Shown here piece after piece: positions 1-7,694 of a stretch of 64,000 nt of DNA. The notes beneath the pieces are model-generated. The model saw nothing but the letters and a program-made list of their open reading frames with translations, did no database searches and had not been told where the DNA came from. The stretch lies in NCBI GenBank assembly GCA_958439195.1, contig OY288157.1, positions 1 through 64,000 of the forward strand, written 5' to 3'. This DNA is from an uncultured Paracoccaceae bacterium (GTDB lineage Bacteria; Pseudomonadota; Alphaproteobacteria; Rhodobacterales; Rhodobacteraceae). Position numbers and translations under genes: made by a program. Numbering within the stretch: the first letter of the stretch is position 1; the number at the start of each line of letters is the position of its first letter.

Positions 1-395
1 CCCACGCTGGCCGATGTCAGGCCGGGCAGGATGGCAAAGGACAGGCCCGCCGCTTCCAGCGCGTCCATTTCTTCGTCCAGACGGCCGAAGATGCCGCAAT
101 CGCCGCCCTTGAGGCGGACAATTCGCGCGCCAGTCATGGCCTGTGCCACAAGCGTTGCATTGATGGTGGTTTGGGTGGTGGACGGGCCAAAACCTTCCTT
201 GCCCACGTCGATGCGGGTGACGTGGGGCGGGATCAGGGCCATCACCTCATCGCCCACCAGCCGATCATGAATGATCACGTCGGCCTGTTGCAAGGCGCGA
301 AAGGCACCCAGCGTCAGATGCGCGGCGGCACCGGGGCCAGCGCCGACAAAGGTGACGGCGACAGGGGCTGGTGCGAATTGGGGCAGGTCGGTCAT
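1..395 (-). CDS. cobA: uroporphyrinogen-III C-methyltransferase (SUMT), 5' part only
   Basis: Partial gene: the first about 131 codons are present and the rest runs off the left edge. SUMT methylates uroporphyrinogen III at C2 and C7 with S-adenosylmethionine to give precorrin-2, the branch to siroheme and cobalamin. The translation (start ATG at 393-395, reverse strand) begins MTDLPQFAPAPVAV and shows the family landmarks: the VGAGPG loop near residue 18, DVIIHDRLV near 40, VGKEG near 64 and RLKGGD near 95, which is the SAM/porphyrin-binding core. It diverges from an Lrp-type regulator. In Rhodobacterales this arrangement usually opens a sulfite-assimilation cluster (inference, as the downstream genes are outside the window). 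A single-domain SUMT (cobA) or the C-terminal part of a CysG-like protein remain alternatives; the start at the methylase domain favours the former. Confidence 0.9.
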   Translation of the reverse strand, partial: MTDLPQFAPAPVAVTFVGAGPGAAAHLTLGAFRALQQADVIIHDRLVGDEVMALIPPHVTRIDVGKEGFGPSTTQTTINATLVAQAMTGARIVRLKGGDCGIFGRLDEEMDALEAAGLSFAILPGLTSASV

Positions 396-459
396 GCTGG
401 CGGTCCCGGAATTGATCCGATGAATATAGGATATTTTCCCGGATTTGGGCCAGCCACCC

Positions 460-488
460 TTGCAGATAAGAACGATTGTTCCGATACT
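460..488 (+). promoter_or_regulatory. candidate sigma-70 promoter of the Lrp gene
   Basis: TTGCAG (460-465), a 17-base spacer, then GATACT (483-488). The spacer contains the inverted repeat GAAC-GATT-GTTC (470-481), a possible operator for the adjacent Lrp-type protein. Transcription would begin near 495, which argues for translation from ATG 533 rather than ATG 497. Seen by eye only. Confidence 0.4.
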
Positions 489-532
489 AACAAGGCGTGG
501 AACGTGTTTCCGGGAAATGGGGGATTTGGCGA

Positions 533-994
533 ATGGCGGTCCGGCTGGATGAGATGGACAGGAAAATCCTTGCGGAGTTGCAACTGGATGCCGAGCAATC
601 GCTGGACGAAATTGCCCGCAAGGTGGGCAGTTCCAAGACACCTGTCTGGAACCGCATCCGCCGGATGAAGGAGGCGGGGGTGATCACCCGCCAGACCGCG
701 ATTCTGGACCCTGAGGCATTGGGGCTGGAGGCGTGCTTCTTTGTGCTGATCCGCACCAGCGAGCATGAGGCCGACTGGCAGCGCAAATTCCTGAAAGCCC
801 TGCGCGAGCGGCCAGAGGTGCTGGAGGCGCATCGGCTGGCGGGAGATATCGACTATATCCTGAAGGTCCGGGTCAAGAACGCGCGCGCCTATGACACCTT
901 CTACCAGGCGTTGATTTCCGAGGTGCGGATTTACAATGTCACGGCTCTGCTGAGCATGGAAGAGATCAAGGCCACGACGATCTTGCCGGTCTAG
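533..994 (+). CDS. Lrp/AsnC-family transcriptional regulator
   Basis: A 153-residue regulator. The N-terminal winged helix-turn-helix covers about residues 4-55 (LDEMDRKILAELQLDAEQS, with the recognition helix around SSKTPVWNRIRRM), followed by a C-terminal RAM/ligand-binding domain (about 70-145). This is the usual length for an Lrp/AsnC protein. ATG 533 is preferred over ATG 497 because a plausible promoter places the transcription start near 495 and a purine-rich GGGGGA stretch lies just upstream of 533. It diverges from the SUMT gene, so the shared 137-bp space is the likely operator region. Control of sulfur or siroheme genes is inferred from position only; the ligand is not identifiable. 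Confidence 0.88.
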   Translation: MAVRLDEMDRKILAELQLDAEQSLDEIARKVGSSKTPVWNRIRRMKEAGVITRQTAILDPEALGLEACFFVLIRTSEHEADWQRKFLKALRERPEVLEAHRLAGDIDYILKVRVKNARAYDTFYQALISEVRIYNVTALLSMEEIKATTILPV

Positions 995-1011
995 GTTTGC
1001 TGAACCCCGCC

Positions 1012-2196
1012 CTAAGGCAACAGGTGCAGCGCCCGCAGGCCGTGGAAGTGGTAGACATCGGCATAGTCCGGGGGCGCAGCAAGCCGCAGGTTGGGCAGGC
1101 GCTGGAACAGGATCGGCAGGGCGATTTGCAGTTCCAGCCGGGCCAGGGGGGCGCCCACGCAGAAATGCAGACCAGCCCCGAAGGTGGCATGGGGCTTTAC
1201 GGGCCTGTCGGGCATGAATTTGGACGGTTGGTCCCATTGGCCGGGGTCGCGGTTGGCGGCGGCCAGCAAAAGACCTACCTGATCGCCGCGCCGGAAGCGG
1301 TGGCCCATCACCTCAAGGTCTTCATAAGCCCAGCGGGTGAACAGGTGCAAAGCGGGATCGTGGCGAAGGATTTCTTCGACCGTGGCGTCGATCTTGTCGG
1401 GGGCAAGGCTGGTGGCGGGCGTTCTGGTTTCCAGCAGCGTTTTCACACCATTGCCGATGGTGTGAACCGTCGCCTCATGCCCGGCATTCAGCAGCAGGAT
1501 ACAGGTGGTGATCAATTCATCCGTTGTCAGTCGGTCACCTTCGGCCTCGGCCGCGATCAGATGGGTGATCAGGTCATCGCGGGGGTCGCTGCGCCGCGCC
1601 TCGACATAGCCGCGCAGAAAGGCGGCGAAATCGGTGGCGGCGGTGGCGGCGCGATCCTCGGCCTCGCGGGTGCGGTTGGCCATATACATGCCGACCATTG
1701 CGTTGGACCAGCGCAGCAGATCATCCGACATCGATTCCGGCACGCCAAGCAGGCGTGCGATGATGATGACGGGCAGTTTCTGGGCGAATGCTGGCAGCAG
1801 ATCAAAGCCGCCGGGGGGAAGGGCGTCGACCAGATCGTGGGAAAGCTGTGTGATTTCAGGACCAAGCGCCGCGATCCGGCGCGAGGTGAATGCCCGCAGG
1901 ACAAGGCCGCGCAGGCGGGTGTGGCGGGGTGGTTCCAATTCCAGCATGGAATGCGCCTCGACCGCGTAGAAGGGGCGCAGGTGTTCGGGGATGGCGGGGG
2001 CACATTCGGGCGGGGCCTCGCGCCCGAAACGTCGGTCGCGCAGGATGGCGTTCACGGCGGCGGCGTTCGGGGTGCAGGTCAGGTTGTAATCGGCCCAGTG
2101 GAAAAACGGGCCAAGGGCGCGGGCGCGATCGTAGAACGGGTAGGGGTTCTGCACGAAGGCGGGATCGGTGGCGGATTGGGACAGTGTCTGCATCAC
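1012..2196 (-). CDS. cytochrome P450
   Basis: A 394-residue soluble class I bacterial P450. The heme-binding loop FGAGLHFCVGAPLARLE carries the thiolate ligand at Cys346; the K-helix ExxR motif is Glu275-Arg278; and the I-helix reads LLNAGHEAT (residues 236-243), with Glu instead of the commoner Asp before the conserved Thr243 and Ala/Gly at the oxygen-binding kink. Length and lack of a membrane anchor fit the CYP101/107-type bacterial monooxygenases, which need separate ferredoxin and reductase partners; none is encoded nearby. The downstream neighbour on the same strand, 17 bp upstream of this start, is an EamA exporter. The substrate cannot be predicted. A second in-frame ATG follows immediately (2193). 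Confidence 0.93.
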   Translation of the reverse strand: MMQTLSQSATDPAFVQNPYPFYDRARALGPFFHWADYNLTCTPNAAAVNAILRDRRFGREAPPECAPAIPEHLRPFYAVEAHSMLELEPPRHTRLRGLVLRAFTSRRIAALGPEITQLSHDLVDALPPGGFDLLPAFAQKLPVIIIARLLGVPESMSDDLLRWSNAMVGMYMANRTREAEDRAATAATDFAAFLRGYVEARRSDPRDDLITHLIAAEAEGDRLTTDELITTCILLLNAGHEATVHTIGNGVKTLLETRTPATSLAPDKIDATVEEILRHDPALHLFTRWAYEDLEVMGHRFRRGDQVGLLLAAANRDPGQWDQPSKFMPDRPVKPHATFGAGLHFCVGAPLARLELQIALPILFQRLPNLRLAAPPDYADVYHFHGLRALHLLP

Positions 2197-2213
2197 GTTG
2201 TTCTGGAACGATT

Positions 2214-3134
2214 TCAGCGGCGCGGCAAGGGGATCAGCCCTTGGGCGACCAGAACGCCGATGGCCACCAATGCAGCCCCCAGCGCCTGAACCCAGCTCCA
2301 GGTGCCGCCAAGGGCCAGCATGAACACCATGACGTAGAATGGCGTCAGGTTGATGTGCAGTGACGACATGGCGATGCCAAGTCGGCCCACAGCAACGATC
2401 CAGAGGAGCTGGCTGATGGCAAGGCCGCCAACGCCATAGATCGTCAGGGCGGTGAATTCAGTCAGCCCGAAGGCCGAGAAATTGGGGCCTGGCAGGCCCA
2501 AGGCGGTGCCGATCAGGGCAAAGGCAGTGCCCGTGATCGCCGCGCCGCAGACCGTAAGGCTGGTGGAGCCAAGGGGGGTCAGGCCGGGCAGGGCAGTGAC
2601 CGTCCAGCGCGAAGCGAGGGTGAAGGTGATGACCGAGGCGAGGCACAGAAGCGCGCCGATGCCAAAGCTGAGCCCACCGTCAAAATTGCCTGCGGCAAGG
2701 ATGCCACCAATGATGGACAGGATCAGGCCCGCGATAATGCTGCGCGTAAGTCTGCGCCCGTCAAAGACAATTTCCAGCGTCATGCCAATCAGCGGCATCG
2801 CAGAGGATACCACGGCGGCCATCACCGCCGATGTGCGGGTCTGACCAAAGACCAGGAGCAGCGCCCCCAGCGCCAGAAGTGACCCCACCATGATGCCGCG
2901 CGCCCAGTTGGCGCGGCGCAGGGTCTGCGTGCCTTCGACCAGCCACCAGATCGGCAAAAGGAAGGCCGCCGCCATGATCATGCGTCCCGCGTTCAGCAGC
3001 AGGGGGGGCAGGGGGGCGGGATCGGCGCGGATCAGCACCTCGGCCGCCGGAAGGGCGGCGGCCCAGATCAACATGGAGGCCATGCAGATCAGGTTGGCCG
3101 ACAAGGGCGAGCGGGCGGGGGAAAGGGCTGTCAT
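2214..3134 (-). CDS. EamA/DMT-family transporter
   Basis: A 306-residue integral membrane protein with the two-fold repeated EamA architecture and about ten hydrophobic segments (for example around residues 14-30, 46-64, 80-98, 103-121 and 265-300). Glycines and alanines are dense within helices, as in drug/metabolite transporters that export amino acids, nucleotides or small metabolites across the inner membrane. It lies upstream of the P450 gene on the same strand with 17 bp between them, so the two are probably cotranscribed. Whether the exporter handles the P450 product or substrate is speculation. No substrate-specific motif is recognisable. Confidence 0.88.
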   Translation of the reverse strand: MTALSPARSPLSANLICMASMLIWAAALPAAEVLIRADPAPLPPLLLNAGRMIMAAAFLLPIWWLVEGTQTLRRANWARGIMVGSLLALGALLLVFGQTRTSAVMAAVVSSAMPLIGMTLEIVFDGRRLTRSIIAGLILSIIGGILAAGNFDGGLSFGIGALLCLASVITFTLASRWTVTALPGLTPLGSTSLTVCGAAITGTAFALIGTALGLPGPNFSAFGLTEFTALTIYGVGGLAISQLLWIVAVGRLGIAMSSLHINLTPFYVMVFMLALGGTWSWVQALGAALVAIGVLVAQGLIPLPRR

Positions 3135-3214
3135 GAAACGGTCCGGCTGTGATGCCCGACCATCCCCCGACGGTGCGGCACGGGCTGTTCCATAGGCGAC
3201 GTGAAAGGGCGCGA

Positions 3215-3958
3215 TCAGGCGGCGGCAAGGGCCGTGATGATGGCGCCGAAATCGGTGGCCTTCAGGCTGGCGCCGCCCACAAGCGCGCCATCGACATGCG
3301 GGATTGCGAAGATTTCCGTGGCATTTGAGGGCTTTACCGACCCGCCATACAGCAGCCTTACGTCCGTGGCCTGTGCCCCGATGCGGGCGGTCAGGCGGGT
3401 GCGCAGGAAGGCGTGGACCTGGGCGATTTCGTCCAGCGTCGGGGTGCGGCCGGTGCCGATGGCCCAGACCGGTTCATAGGCGATTACCAGATTGGCGGCT
3501 GTGGCATCCGCGGGGACGGAACCGTGAAGCTGGGTTCCCACCACATCCAGCGTGCGGCCGGCGTCACGCTCTGCCTCGGTTTCGCCGATGCAGACGATGG
3601 CGATGAGGCCGGCGGCGATGGCGGCCTGTGCCTTGGCCAGCACTTGTGCATCGGTTTCAGCATGGTCCGTGCGGCGTTCGGAATGGCCGAGAATGACATA
3701 GGAAGCCCCTGAATCCATGAGCATTTCGGCGGATATGTCACCGGTATGCGCGCCTGATGAACTGGCGTGGCAATCCTGACCGCCCACCGCGATGGCGGTG
3801 CCTTTGACCACTTCGGCCATGCGGGCGATAAGGGTGGCAGGGGGGCAAAGCAGGACGTCGCAACCGGGGGCAGGGTGGGCCTGGGCGAGGGCGGAAAGCT
3901 CGGTCAGGTGGGCGCTGGTGCCGTTCATTTTCCAGTTGCCTGCGGCGAGTTTTCTCAT
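3215..3958 (-). CDS. tpiA: triosephosphate isomerase
   Basis: A 247-residue TIM-barrel enzyme interconverting dihydroxyacetone phosphate and glyceraldehyde 3-phosphate in glycolysis and gluconeogenesis. All catalytic landmarks are visible: GNWKMN with Lys10, ILGHSERR with the electrophilic His92, AYEPVWAIGTG with the general base Glu162 followed by the flexible loop 6, and the phosphate-binding LLYGGSVKP and GALVGGASL segments. Length is typical. The next 236 bp upstream contain a 12-bp tandem repeat and a palindromic doublet rather than a gene. Expression context is housekeeping; no operon partner is obvious apart from the same-strand EamA gene 80 bp downstream. Confidence 0.97.
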   Translation of the reverse strand: MRKLAAGNWKMNGTSAHLTELSALAQAHPAPGCDVLLCPPATLIARMAEVVKGTAIAVGGQDCHASSSGAHTGDISAEMLMDSGASYVILGHSERRTDHAETDAQVLAKAQAAIAAGLIAIVCIGETEAERDAGRTLDVVGTQLHGSVPADATAANLVIAYEPVWAIGTGRTPTLDEIAQVHAFLRTRLTARIGAQATDVRLLYGGSVKPSNATEIFAIPHVDGALVGGASLKATDFGAIITALAAA

Positions 3959-4046
3959 GCTGTCCTCCGGGGTGATGCTGGAGAACAGGGTTACGGGGAA
4001 AGGCTGTGTGGGAAAAGGGGGGCTGTGCGTTTTGTGCAGCAGGCCA

Positions 4047-4080
4047 GTGCAGACGACGGTGCAGACGGGCGTGCATACAA
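4047..4080. repeat. 12-bp tandem repeat, GTGCAGACGNNN type
   Basis: Three consecutive units with a 12-base period: GTGCAGACGACG (4047), GTGCAGACGGGC (4059), GTGCATACAA (4071). The same motif with T for C recurs at 44175-44216. It lies upstream of tpiA in noncoding sequence. Confidence 0.6.
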
Positions 4081-4143
4081 GTTTCGGCAGAGAGGGGTGC
4101 AGAATTTAACGCAAGCGTGTTTGAGCGCACAGATGCGTGAAGG

Positions 4144-4188
4144 GCAAAAATCTTGGAAGATTTTTGCAAATTTCTTCGAAGAAATTTG
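4144..4188. repeat. palindromic doublet, copy 1 (possible bidirectional terminator)
   Basis: Two abutting A/T-rich palindromes. The first (4144-4167) is GCAAAAATCTT, GG, then the exact complement of the left arm. The second (4167-4188) is CAAATTTCTTC followed by its exact complement, sharing its first C with the previous palindrome. It lies directly behind the stop codon of the A-type Fe-S carrier gene (minus strand) and could act as a terminator or mRNA 3'-end hairpin. A second copy with paired changes is at 8321-8365. Confidence 0.75.
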
Positions 4189-4194
4189 GGGCGA

Positions 4195-4554
4195 TCAGGC
4201 GGCCGGCTGATCCTTGAACTTGATCGACTCGCCGCAGCCGCAAGACTCGGACACGTTGGGATTGTTGAACTGGAACCCCTGTTCCAGAAGCGAGGTCTGG
4301 AAATCAATCTCGGTTCCGAAAAGGAACATCTGCGCCATCGGGGCGATCATCACCCGTGCGCCATCCTGTTCGATCACCTCATCCATCGGGTTGATGTCGG
4401 TGGCATAGTCCATCGTGTATTCCATGCCCGCGCAGCCGCCCTTTTTCACGCCGATGCGCAGGCCAGTGCTGCCCTGCTTTTCCATCAGGCGGGTGATCTG
4501 CCGCACGGCGGCAGGGGTCAGGGTGACGGCTTTTTTTCCGGGGATGCCGAACAT
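4195..4554 (-). CDS. A-type Fe-S cluster carrier (HesB/IscA/SufA family)
   Basis: A 119-residue protein that carries nascent Fe-S clusters to target apoproteins in the cytoplasm. The three conserved cysteines are present: Cys41 in KKGGCAGMEYTMDY and Cys105/Cys107 in ESCGCGES. Size is normal for the family (about 107-125). The upstream leader holds AAGGAGAACACC directly before the ATG, a good ribosome-binding site. SufT, another Fe-S maturation factor, is the next gene upstream on the same strand, though 293 bp away; the rest of a suf operon is not in the window. SufA, IscA and ErpA cannot be told apart confidently from sequence alone, so no symbol is given. Confidence 0.93.
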   Translation of the reverse strand: MFGIPGKKAVTLTPAAVRQITRLMEKQGSTGLRIGVKKGGCAGMEYTMDYATDINPMDEVIEQDGARVMIAPMAQMFLFGTEIDFQTSLLEQGFQFNNPNVSESCGCGESIKFKDQPAA

Positions 4555-4847
4555 GGTGTTCTCCTTGTTGGCTTAACTTAAGGCGGAAAGGCGGGAATTC
4601 CAAGTGGGGGCGGCGTTTGCAGAAAGGCAAGCGTGGCGAAGATCGACAGACGCGCCCCGCCGAAGGCGGCAAGGGTTCCGATGGCAACCCATTCCGACAG
4701 CAGACATCAAGCCACCGGCGGCGGATAGATCACCTGTGGGGATGGATCGGATAGTGGTTGCGATGGCGAAAGGCCGTCCCCGTCGCAACATTGGGATGCA
4801 CGGAAAGACCCTGCATCATGGGCCGCTACCAGGAAAAAGTTTCGCGC

Positions 4848-5207
4848 TTACATGAAGCCGAGTTCAAGGCGCGCTTCGTCAGACATCATTTCCATGCCCC
4901 AGGGGGGATCGAAGGTCATCTTGACGTTGACCGATTTCACCCCGGCCACAGGTTCGACCGCATCGGCCACCCAGCCCGGCATTTCGCCCGCAACGGGGCA
5001 GCCTGGTGCGGTCAGGGTCATGGTGATTTCGACATCATTTTCAGACGAGATGTCGACGGTGTAGACAAGACCCAGGTCAAAGATGTTGACCGGAATTTCC
5101 GGGTCAAAGACCGTTCGACAGGCATCTACCACCTGATCATAGAGCGGGTGGTCGGTGCTGGAGGGTGCGATGAGCGGGGCACCTTCGATCTTTTCCACGT
5201 GGGTCAT
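4848..5207 (-). CDS. sufT: SufT-like MIP18/DUF59 Fe-S maturation protein
   Basis: A 119-residue protein of the MIP18 (DUF59) family, an accessory factor in Fe-S protein maturation. Recognisable segments are VFDPEIPVNIFDLGLVY, DVEITMTLTAPGCPVAGEMP with the conserved cysteine, and the C-terminal VKMTFDPPWGMEMMSDEAR. The start is ATG 5207 (MTHVEKIEG). The reading frame stays open much further upstream, but that part is the reverse of the glycine-rich tail of ssb and is not coding. The 293 bp between this gene and the A-type carrier contain no gene I can support; only a weak GTTGCGA/TCGCAAC hairpin is visible there. Confidence 0.92.
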   Translation of the reverse strand: MTHVEKIEGAPLIAPSSTDHPLYDQVVDACRTVFDPEIPVNIFDLGLVYTVDISSENDVEITMTLTAPGCPVAGEMPGWVADAVEPVAGVKSVNVKMTFDPPWGMEMMSDEARLELGFM

Positions 5208-5272
5208 GACGGTTCCGGTCCGGTTAGTTGAGCAATTATATAGGGAATGCGTTGGCCAAGGTCCAGTGCAGG

Positions 5273-5307
5273 AAAAAGGGCGCGGCCAGTGCTGGCACGC
5301 GCCCTTT
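5273..5307 (-). terminator. rho-independent terminator of ssb
   Basis: Reading the minus strand: arm AAAGGGCGCG (5298-5307) pairs with CGCGCCCTTT (5275-5284), with an inner GCCAG/CTGGC stem in the loop, followed by a run of T (5273-5277). The outer stem is a perfect 10 bp. It lies 37 bp behind the ssb stop. Confidence 0.85.
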
Positions 5308-5343
5308 GAGATTGGGGTTTGATCTGTGGCGCAAGGGCCGGGA

Positions 5344-5892
5344 TCAAAAGGGGATTTCGTCATCCATGTCGCTGCGCCCGCCAGCGGGTGCGCCGCCGCC
5401 GCCGCCGCTGCGGCCGCCGGATTGATAGCCGCCGCCGCCACCACCGATGGCACCGCCGCCACCGCCGCCGCCCTGATAATCATCATAGCCGCCGCCATAA
5501 TCGTTGCCGCCACCACCACCACCGCCGCTGCCACCGCCATCGCGGCCATCCAGCAGGGTCAGTTCGCCGCGATAGGGGCGGATGACGACTTCGGTGGTAT
5601 AGCGGTCCTGGCCGCTTTGATCCTGCCATTTGCGGGTTTCAAGCTGGCCTTCGACGTAAACTTTTGATCCCTTCTTCAGGTATTGTTCGGCGATCTTCGC
5701 AATGTTTTCGTTGAAGATTGCCACGGAATGCCATTCGGTGCGTTCCTTGCGTTCGCCCGACGCCTTGTCACGCCAGGTTTCCGAGGTGGCGATGCGCAGG
5801 TTCACCACCTTGCCGCCGTTCTGGAAACTGCGCACCTCTGGGTCGCGGCCCAAGTTGCCGACGATGATCACCTTGTTGACGGACCCTGCCAT
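5344..5892 (-). CDS. ssb: single-stranded DNA-binding protein
   Basis: A 182-residue SSB. The N-terminal OB fold (about residues 1-112) begins MAGSVNKVIIVGNLGRDPEV and contains TEWHSVAIFNE and KKGSKVYVEGQL. A long glycine-rich linker follows (about 116-172), then the acidic tip DMDDEIPF that docks partner proteins such as RecG, PriA and RecO. The C-terminal tip is intact. Its linker creates long alanine- and glycine-rich open frames on other strands, which are artefacts. A strong terminator follows. No LexA-type GAAC/GTTC direct repeat was seen in the upstream 150 bp, so SOS control of ssb itself is not supported here. Confidence 0.97.
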   Translation of the reverse strand: MAGSVNKVIIVGNLGRDPEVRSFQNGGKVVNLRIATSETWRDKASGERKERTEWHSVAIFNENIAKIAEQYLKKGSKVYVEGQLETRKWQDQSGQDRYTTEVVIRPYRGELTLLDGRDGGGSGGGGGGGNDYGGGYDDYQGGGGGGGAIGGGGGGYQSGGRSGGGGGAPAGGRSDMDDEIPF

Positions 5893-6140
5893 TGTCTTTC
5901 CCCCTGAACTGGATGTCGTCGGGACGTTAGCCCCGGACTGGTTAACAAAATCCTATAGCGACCAAGCCGGGTGGCCGCAATGTTTGCGGGCAGGCGGGTG
6001 GGGGCTGCAACTTGGGTCGTAGGGGTGGCTTTGGGGGCAGCAACTGACCCCAAGATGGATGGCACGCGGGTGGATGGCGGGGCAAGTGTCAGGCATCCGG
6101 CGGACGTGTTGTTCGACCGGAGCGAAAACCTGGAGCAGAA

Positions 6141-6410
6141 ATGATGATCCGTAAAATGACCGCTGTCGCGTTGATCTTGGGCAGCCTTGTGACCCCTGGC
6201 CTTGTTGCTGCGGAAACCGAAGGGGCAGTGGATGCCGGAGTGCAGGAGAAGCTGACCGCGCAGCTTGTGGCCGAAGGCTATGACGTGCGGCAGTTCAAGG
6301 CCGAGGATGGGCTGATCGAGGTCTATGTCGTCAAGGACGGCAAGATGGAAGAGCTGTGGTTCGATGCCAGCCTGAAACAGGTGGCGCATGAAGAAGGCGA
6401 CGAGGGCTGA
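6141..6410 (+). CDS. small secreted PepSY-domain protein
   Basis: An 89-residue protein with a cleavable signal peptide (MMIRKMTAVALILGSLVTPG, probable cleavage after VAA near residue 24) and a single PepSY-like domain (about 30-85): EKLTAQLVAEGYDVRQFKAEDG followed by IEVYVVKDGKMEELWFD. PepSY domains are periplasmic inhibitor or chaperone-like modules, often encoded with membrane cytochromes. A GGAG ribosome-binding site lies 5 nt before ATG 6141; ATG 6144 is an alternative. The cytochrome b561 gene starts 88 bp downstream and a membrane-bound LuxR-type regulator follows, so these three form a likely operon with a redox or envelope theme. Confidence 0.85.
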   Translation: MMIRKMTAVALILGSLVTPGLVAAETEGAVDAGVQEKLTAQLVAEGYDVRQFKAEDGLIEVYVVKDGKMEELWFDASLKQVAHEEGDEG

Positions 6411-6498
6411 TCGCCTAACGGTAACCCTGCGGGTGGGCGCTGTGCGGGAAGACCCTGCCGCGCCCACCCGGCGACCCCGGATGAAAGGAATTGGGATC

Positions 6499-7020
6499 AT
6501 GTCGGTAAAGCTGCGCGTTTGGGACCCGCTGGTCCGGGTGTTTCACTGGGCGCTGGTGGCGGCCTTTGCTGCGAATGTCTTTGTGACGGCGCCGGGGAAG
6601 GCGGCGCATCAATGGGTGGGCTATGCCGTGGCGGGATTGATCGCCCTACGGCTGGTTTGGGGGTTTGTCGGCACGCGGCACGCCCGATTTGCCGATTTCA
6701 TGCCGGGGCCGGATGCGGTGTTGGGGCAGATGACGGATATGGCGACAGGGCGGCGTCGGGTGCATGCTGGGCATTCGCCGCTGGGGGCGATCATGATCTT
6801 CAACCTCTTGCTGACGATGGCCGGGCTGGCGGTGTCGGGCTATGCGATGACGACGCTGATGTTCTTTGGCGTCGAATGGGTGGAAGAGGTGCATGAGGCG
6901 CTGGTGGTCTGGGCCGAAATCTCGGTGGTGGTCCATGTGCTGGCTGTGGTGGTGGAAAGTCGCAGACTTGGAGTGAACCTTCCGAAATCCATGGTGACAG
7001 GTTACAAGACCCTGCCGTGA
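6499..7020 (+). CDS. cytochrome b561 / b-type hydrogenase-like cytochrome
   Basis: A 173-residue membrane protein with four predicted spanning segments (about 14-30, 37-56, 95-118 and 130-152). Histidines positioned to bind two b hemes are His16 (VFHWAL), His37 (AAHQWVGY), His132 (VHEAL) and His146 (VVHV). This is the cytochrome b561/Ni-hydrogenase b-subunit fold, which moves electrons across the inner membrane. Start ATG 6499 is chosen because AAAGGA lies 9 nt before it; the in-frame ATG 6481 lacks such a site. It sits between the PepSY protein and a LuxR-type regulator. Its redox partner is not identifiable. Confidence 0.9.
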   Translation: MSVKLRVWDPLVRVFHWALVAAFAANVFVTAPGKAAHQWVGYAVAGLIALRLVWGFVGTRHARFADFMPGPDAVLGQMTDMATGRRRVHAGHSPLGAIMIFNLLLTMAGLAVSGYAMTTLMFFGVEWVEEVHEALVVWAEISVVVHVLAVVVESRRLGVNLPKSMVTGYKTLP

Positions 7021-7044
7021 CGTGAAACCTGGGCAGGCCTTTGC

Positions 7045-7608
7045 ATGACAGACCAAGATGATTCGACCCGCGGCATCGCGCGCCCCAAGGCGCGTGGTCC
7101 ACGGATGCTGATCGCGCTGATTGTGTTCCAGATCCTGTGTTCGGCTTTTTTCGTGGTGGACATCATCGAGGATTTTGCGGCGGGTGATGCCGTGTTCTCG
7201 CATATGCTGCCAGAGCTTGGGGCGACGCTGGGGTTGTTTGTGGGGCTGGTGTTCGAGGTGCGGGCGCTGCTGCACCTGTTGCGGCGGCAGGCGGTGATGG
7301 AGAAATCGCTGGGCGTGGCGGCGGGCGCGCTGGGGGCACTGATGGAGGATTATTTCCGCCAATGGGGGCTGACACCGTCAGAGGCGGATGTGGCGGCATT
7401 CACCATCAAAGGCTTTACCATCGCCGAGATTGCGGCGATGCGCGGATCGGCGGAGGGGACTGTGAAAACCCACCTGAATGCGATCTATCGCAAGGCTGGG
7501 GTGCAGGGGCGCGGGCAATTGGTGAGTGTGTTGATCGAGGATTTGCTGAATGCGCCTTTGGTGCCTGCGGGCGGACCTGTGGATGCCGGCACGGCGACCA
7601 AGGTCTGA
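7045..7608 (+). CDS. membrane-anchored LuxR-type HTH regulator
   Basis: A 187-residue protein with an unusual layout: a short basic N-terminus (RGIARPKARGPR), two predicted membrane helices (about 21-40 and 59-79) joined by a short loop, and then a LuxR/FixJ-type helix-turn-helix (about 109-166: LTPSEADVAAFTIKGFT, IAEIAAMRGSAEGTVKTH). No receiver or autoinducer-binding domain is present. The DNA-binding domain would face the cytoplasm while the regulator stays in the membrane. It follows cytochrome b561 by 24 bp, so it may report on the state of that cytochrome or of the PepSY protein (inference). Confidence 0.85.
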   Translation: MTDQDDSTRGIARPKARGPRMLIALIVFQILCSAFFVVDIIEDFAAGDAVFSHMLPELGATLGLFVGLVFEVRALLHLLRRQAVMEKSLGVAAGALGALMEDYFRQWGLTPSEADVAAFTIKGFTIAEIAAMRGSAEGTVKTHLNAIYRKAGVQGRGQLVSVLIEDLLNAPLVPAGGPVDAGTATKV

Positions 7609-7694
7609 GGTGCGATGAAGGCACTGGTCAAAAGGGGCGGTGATCCTGTATCGTCCGGCGGGTTGCCGATAGATTTATTGTGCAGGATGGATGT

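Noticed and set aside
470..481. GAAC-GATT-GTTC as a LexA box
   Set aside because: It is an inverted repeat with 4-base spacing, not the GTTC-N7-GTTC direct repeat used by alphaproteobacterial LexA; more likely an Lrp operator or chance.
997..2289. 430-codon open frame opposite the P450 gene
   Set aside because: It is a reverse-strand shadow of a recognisable cytochrome P450; its translation has no domain and results from high-GC third positions.
4573..4791. 72-codon minus-strand ORF between the Fe-S carrier gene and SufT
   Set aside because: No recognisable domain, no convincing ribosome-binding site, and no sign of coding beyond an open frame.
5208..5549. Alanine/valine-rich N-terminal extension of SufT
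   Set aside because: It is the reverse complement frame of the ssb glycine-rich linker; SufT has a good start at 5207.
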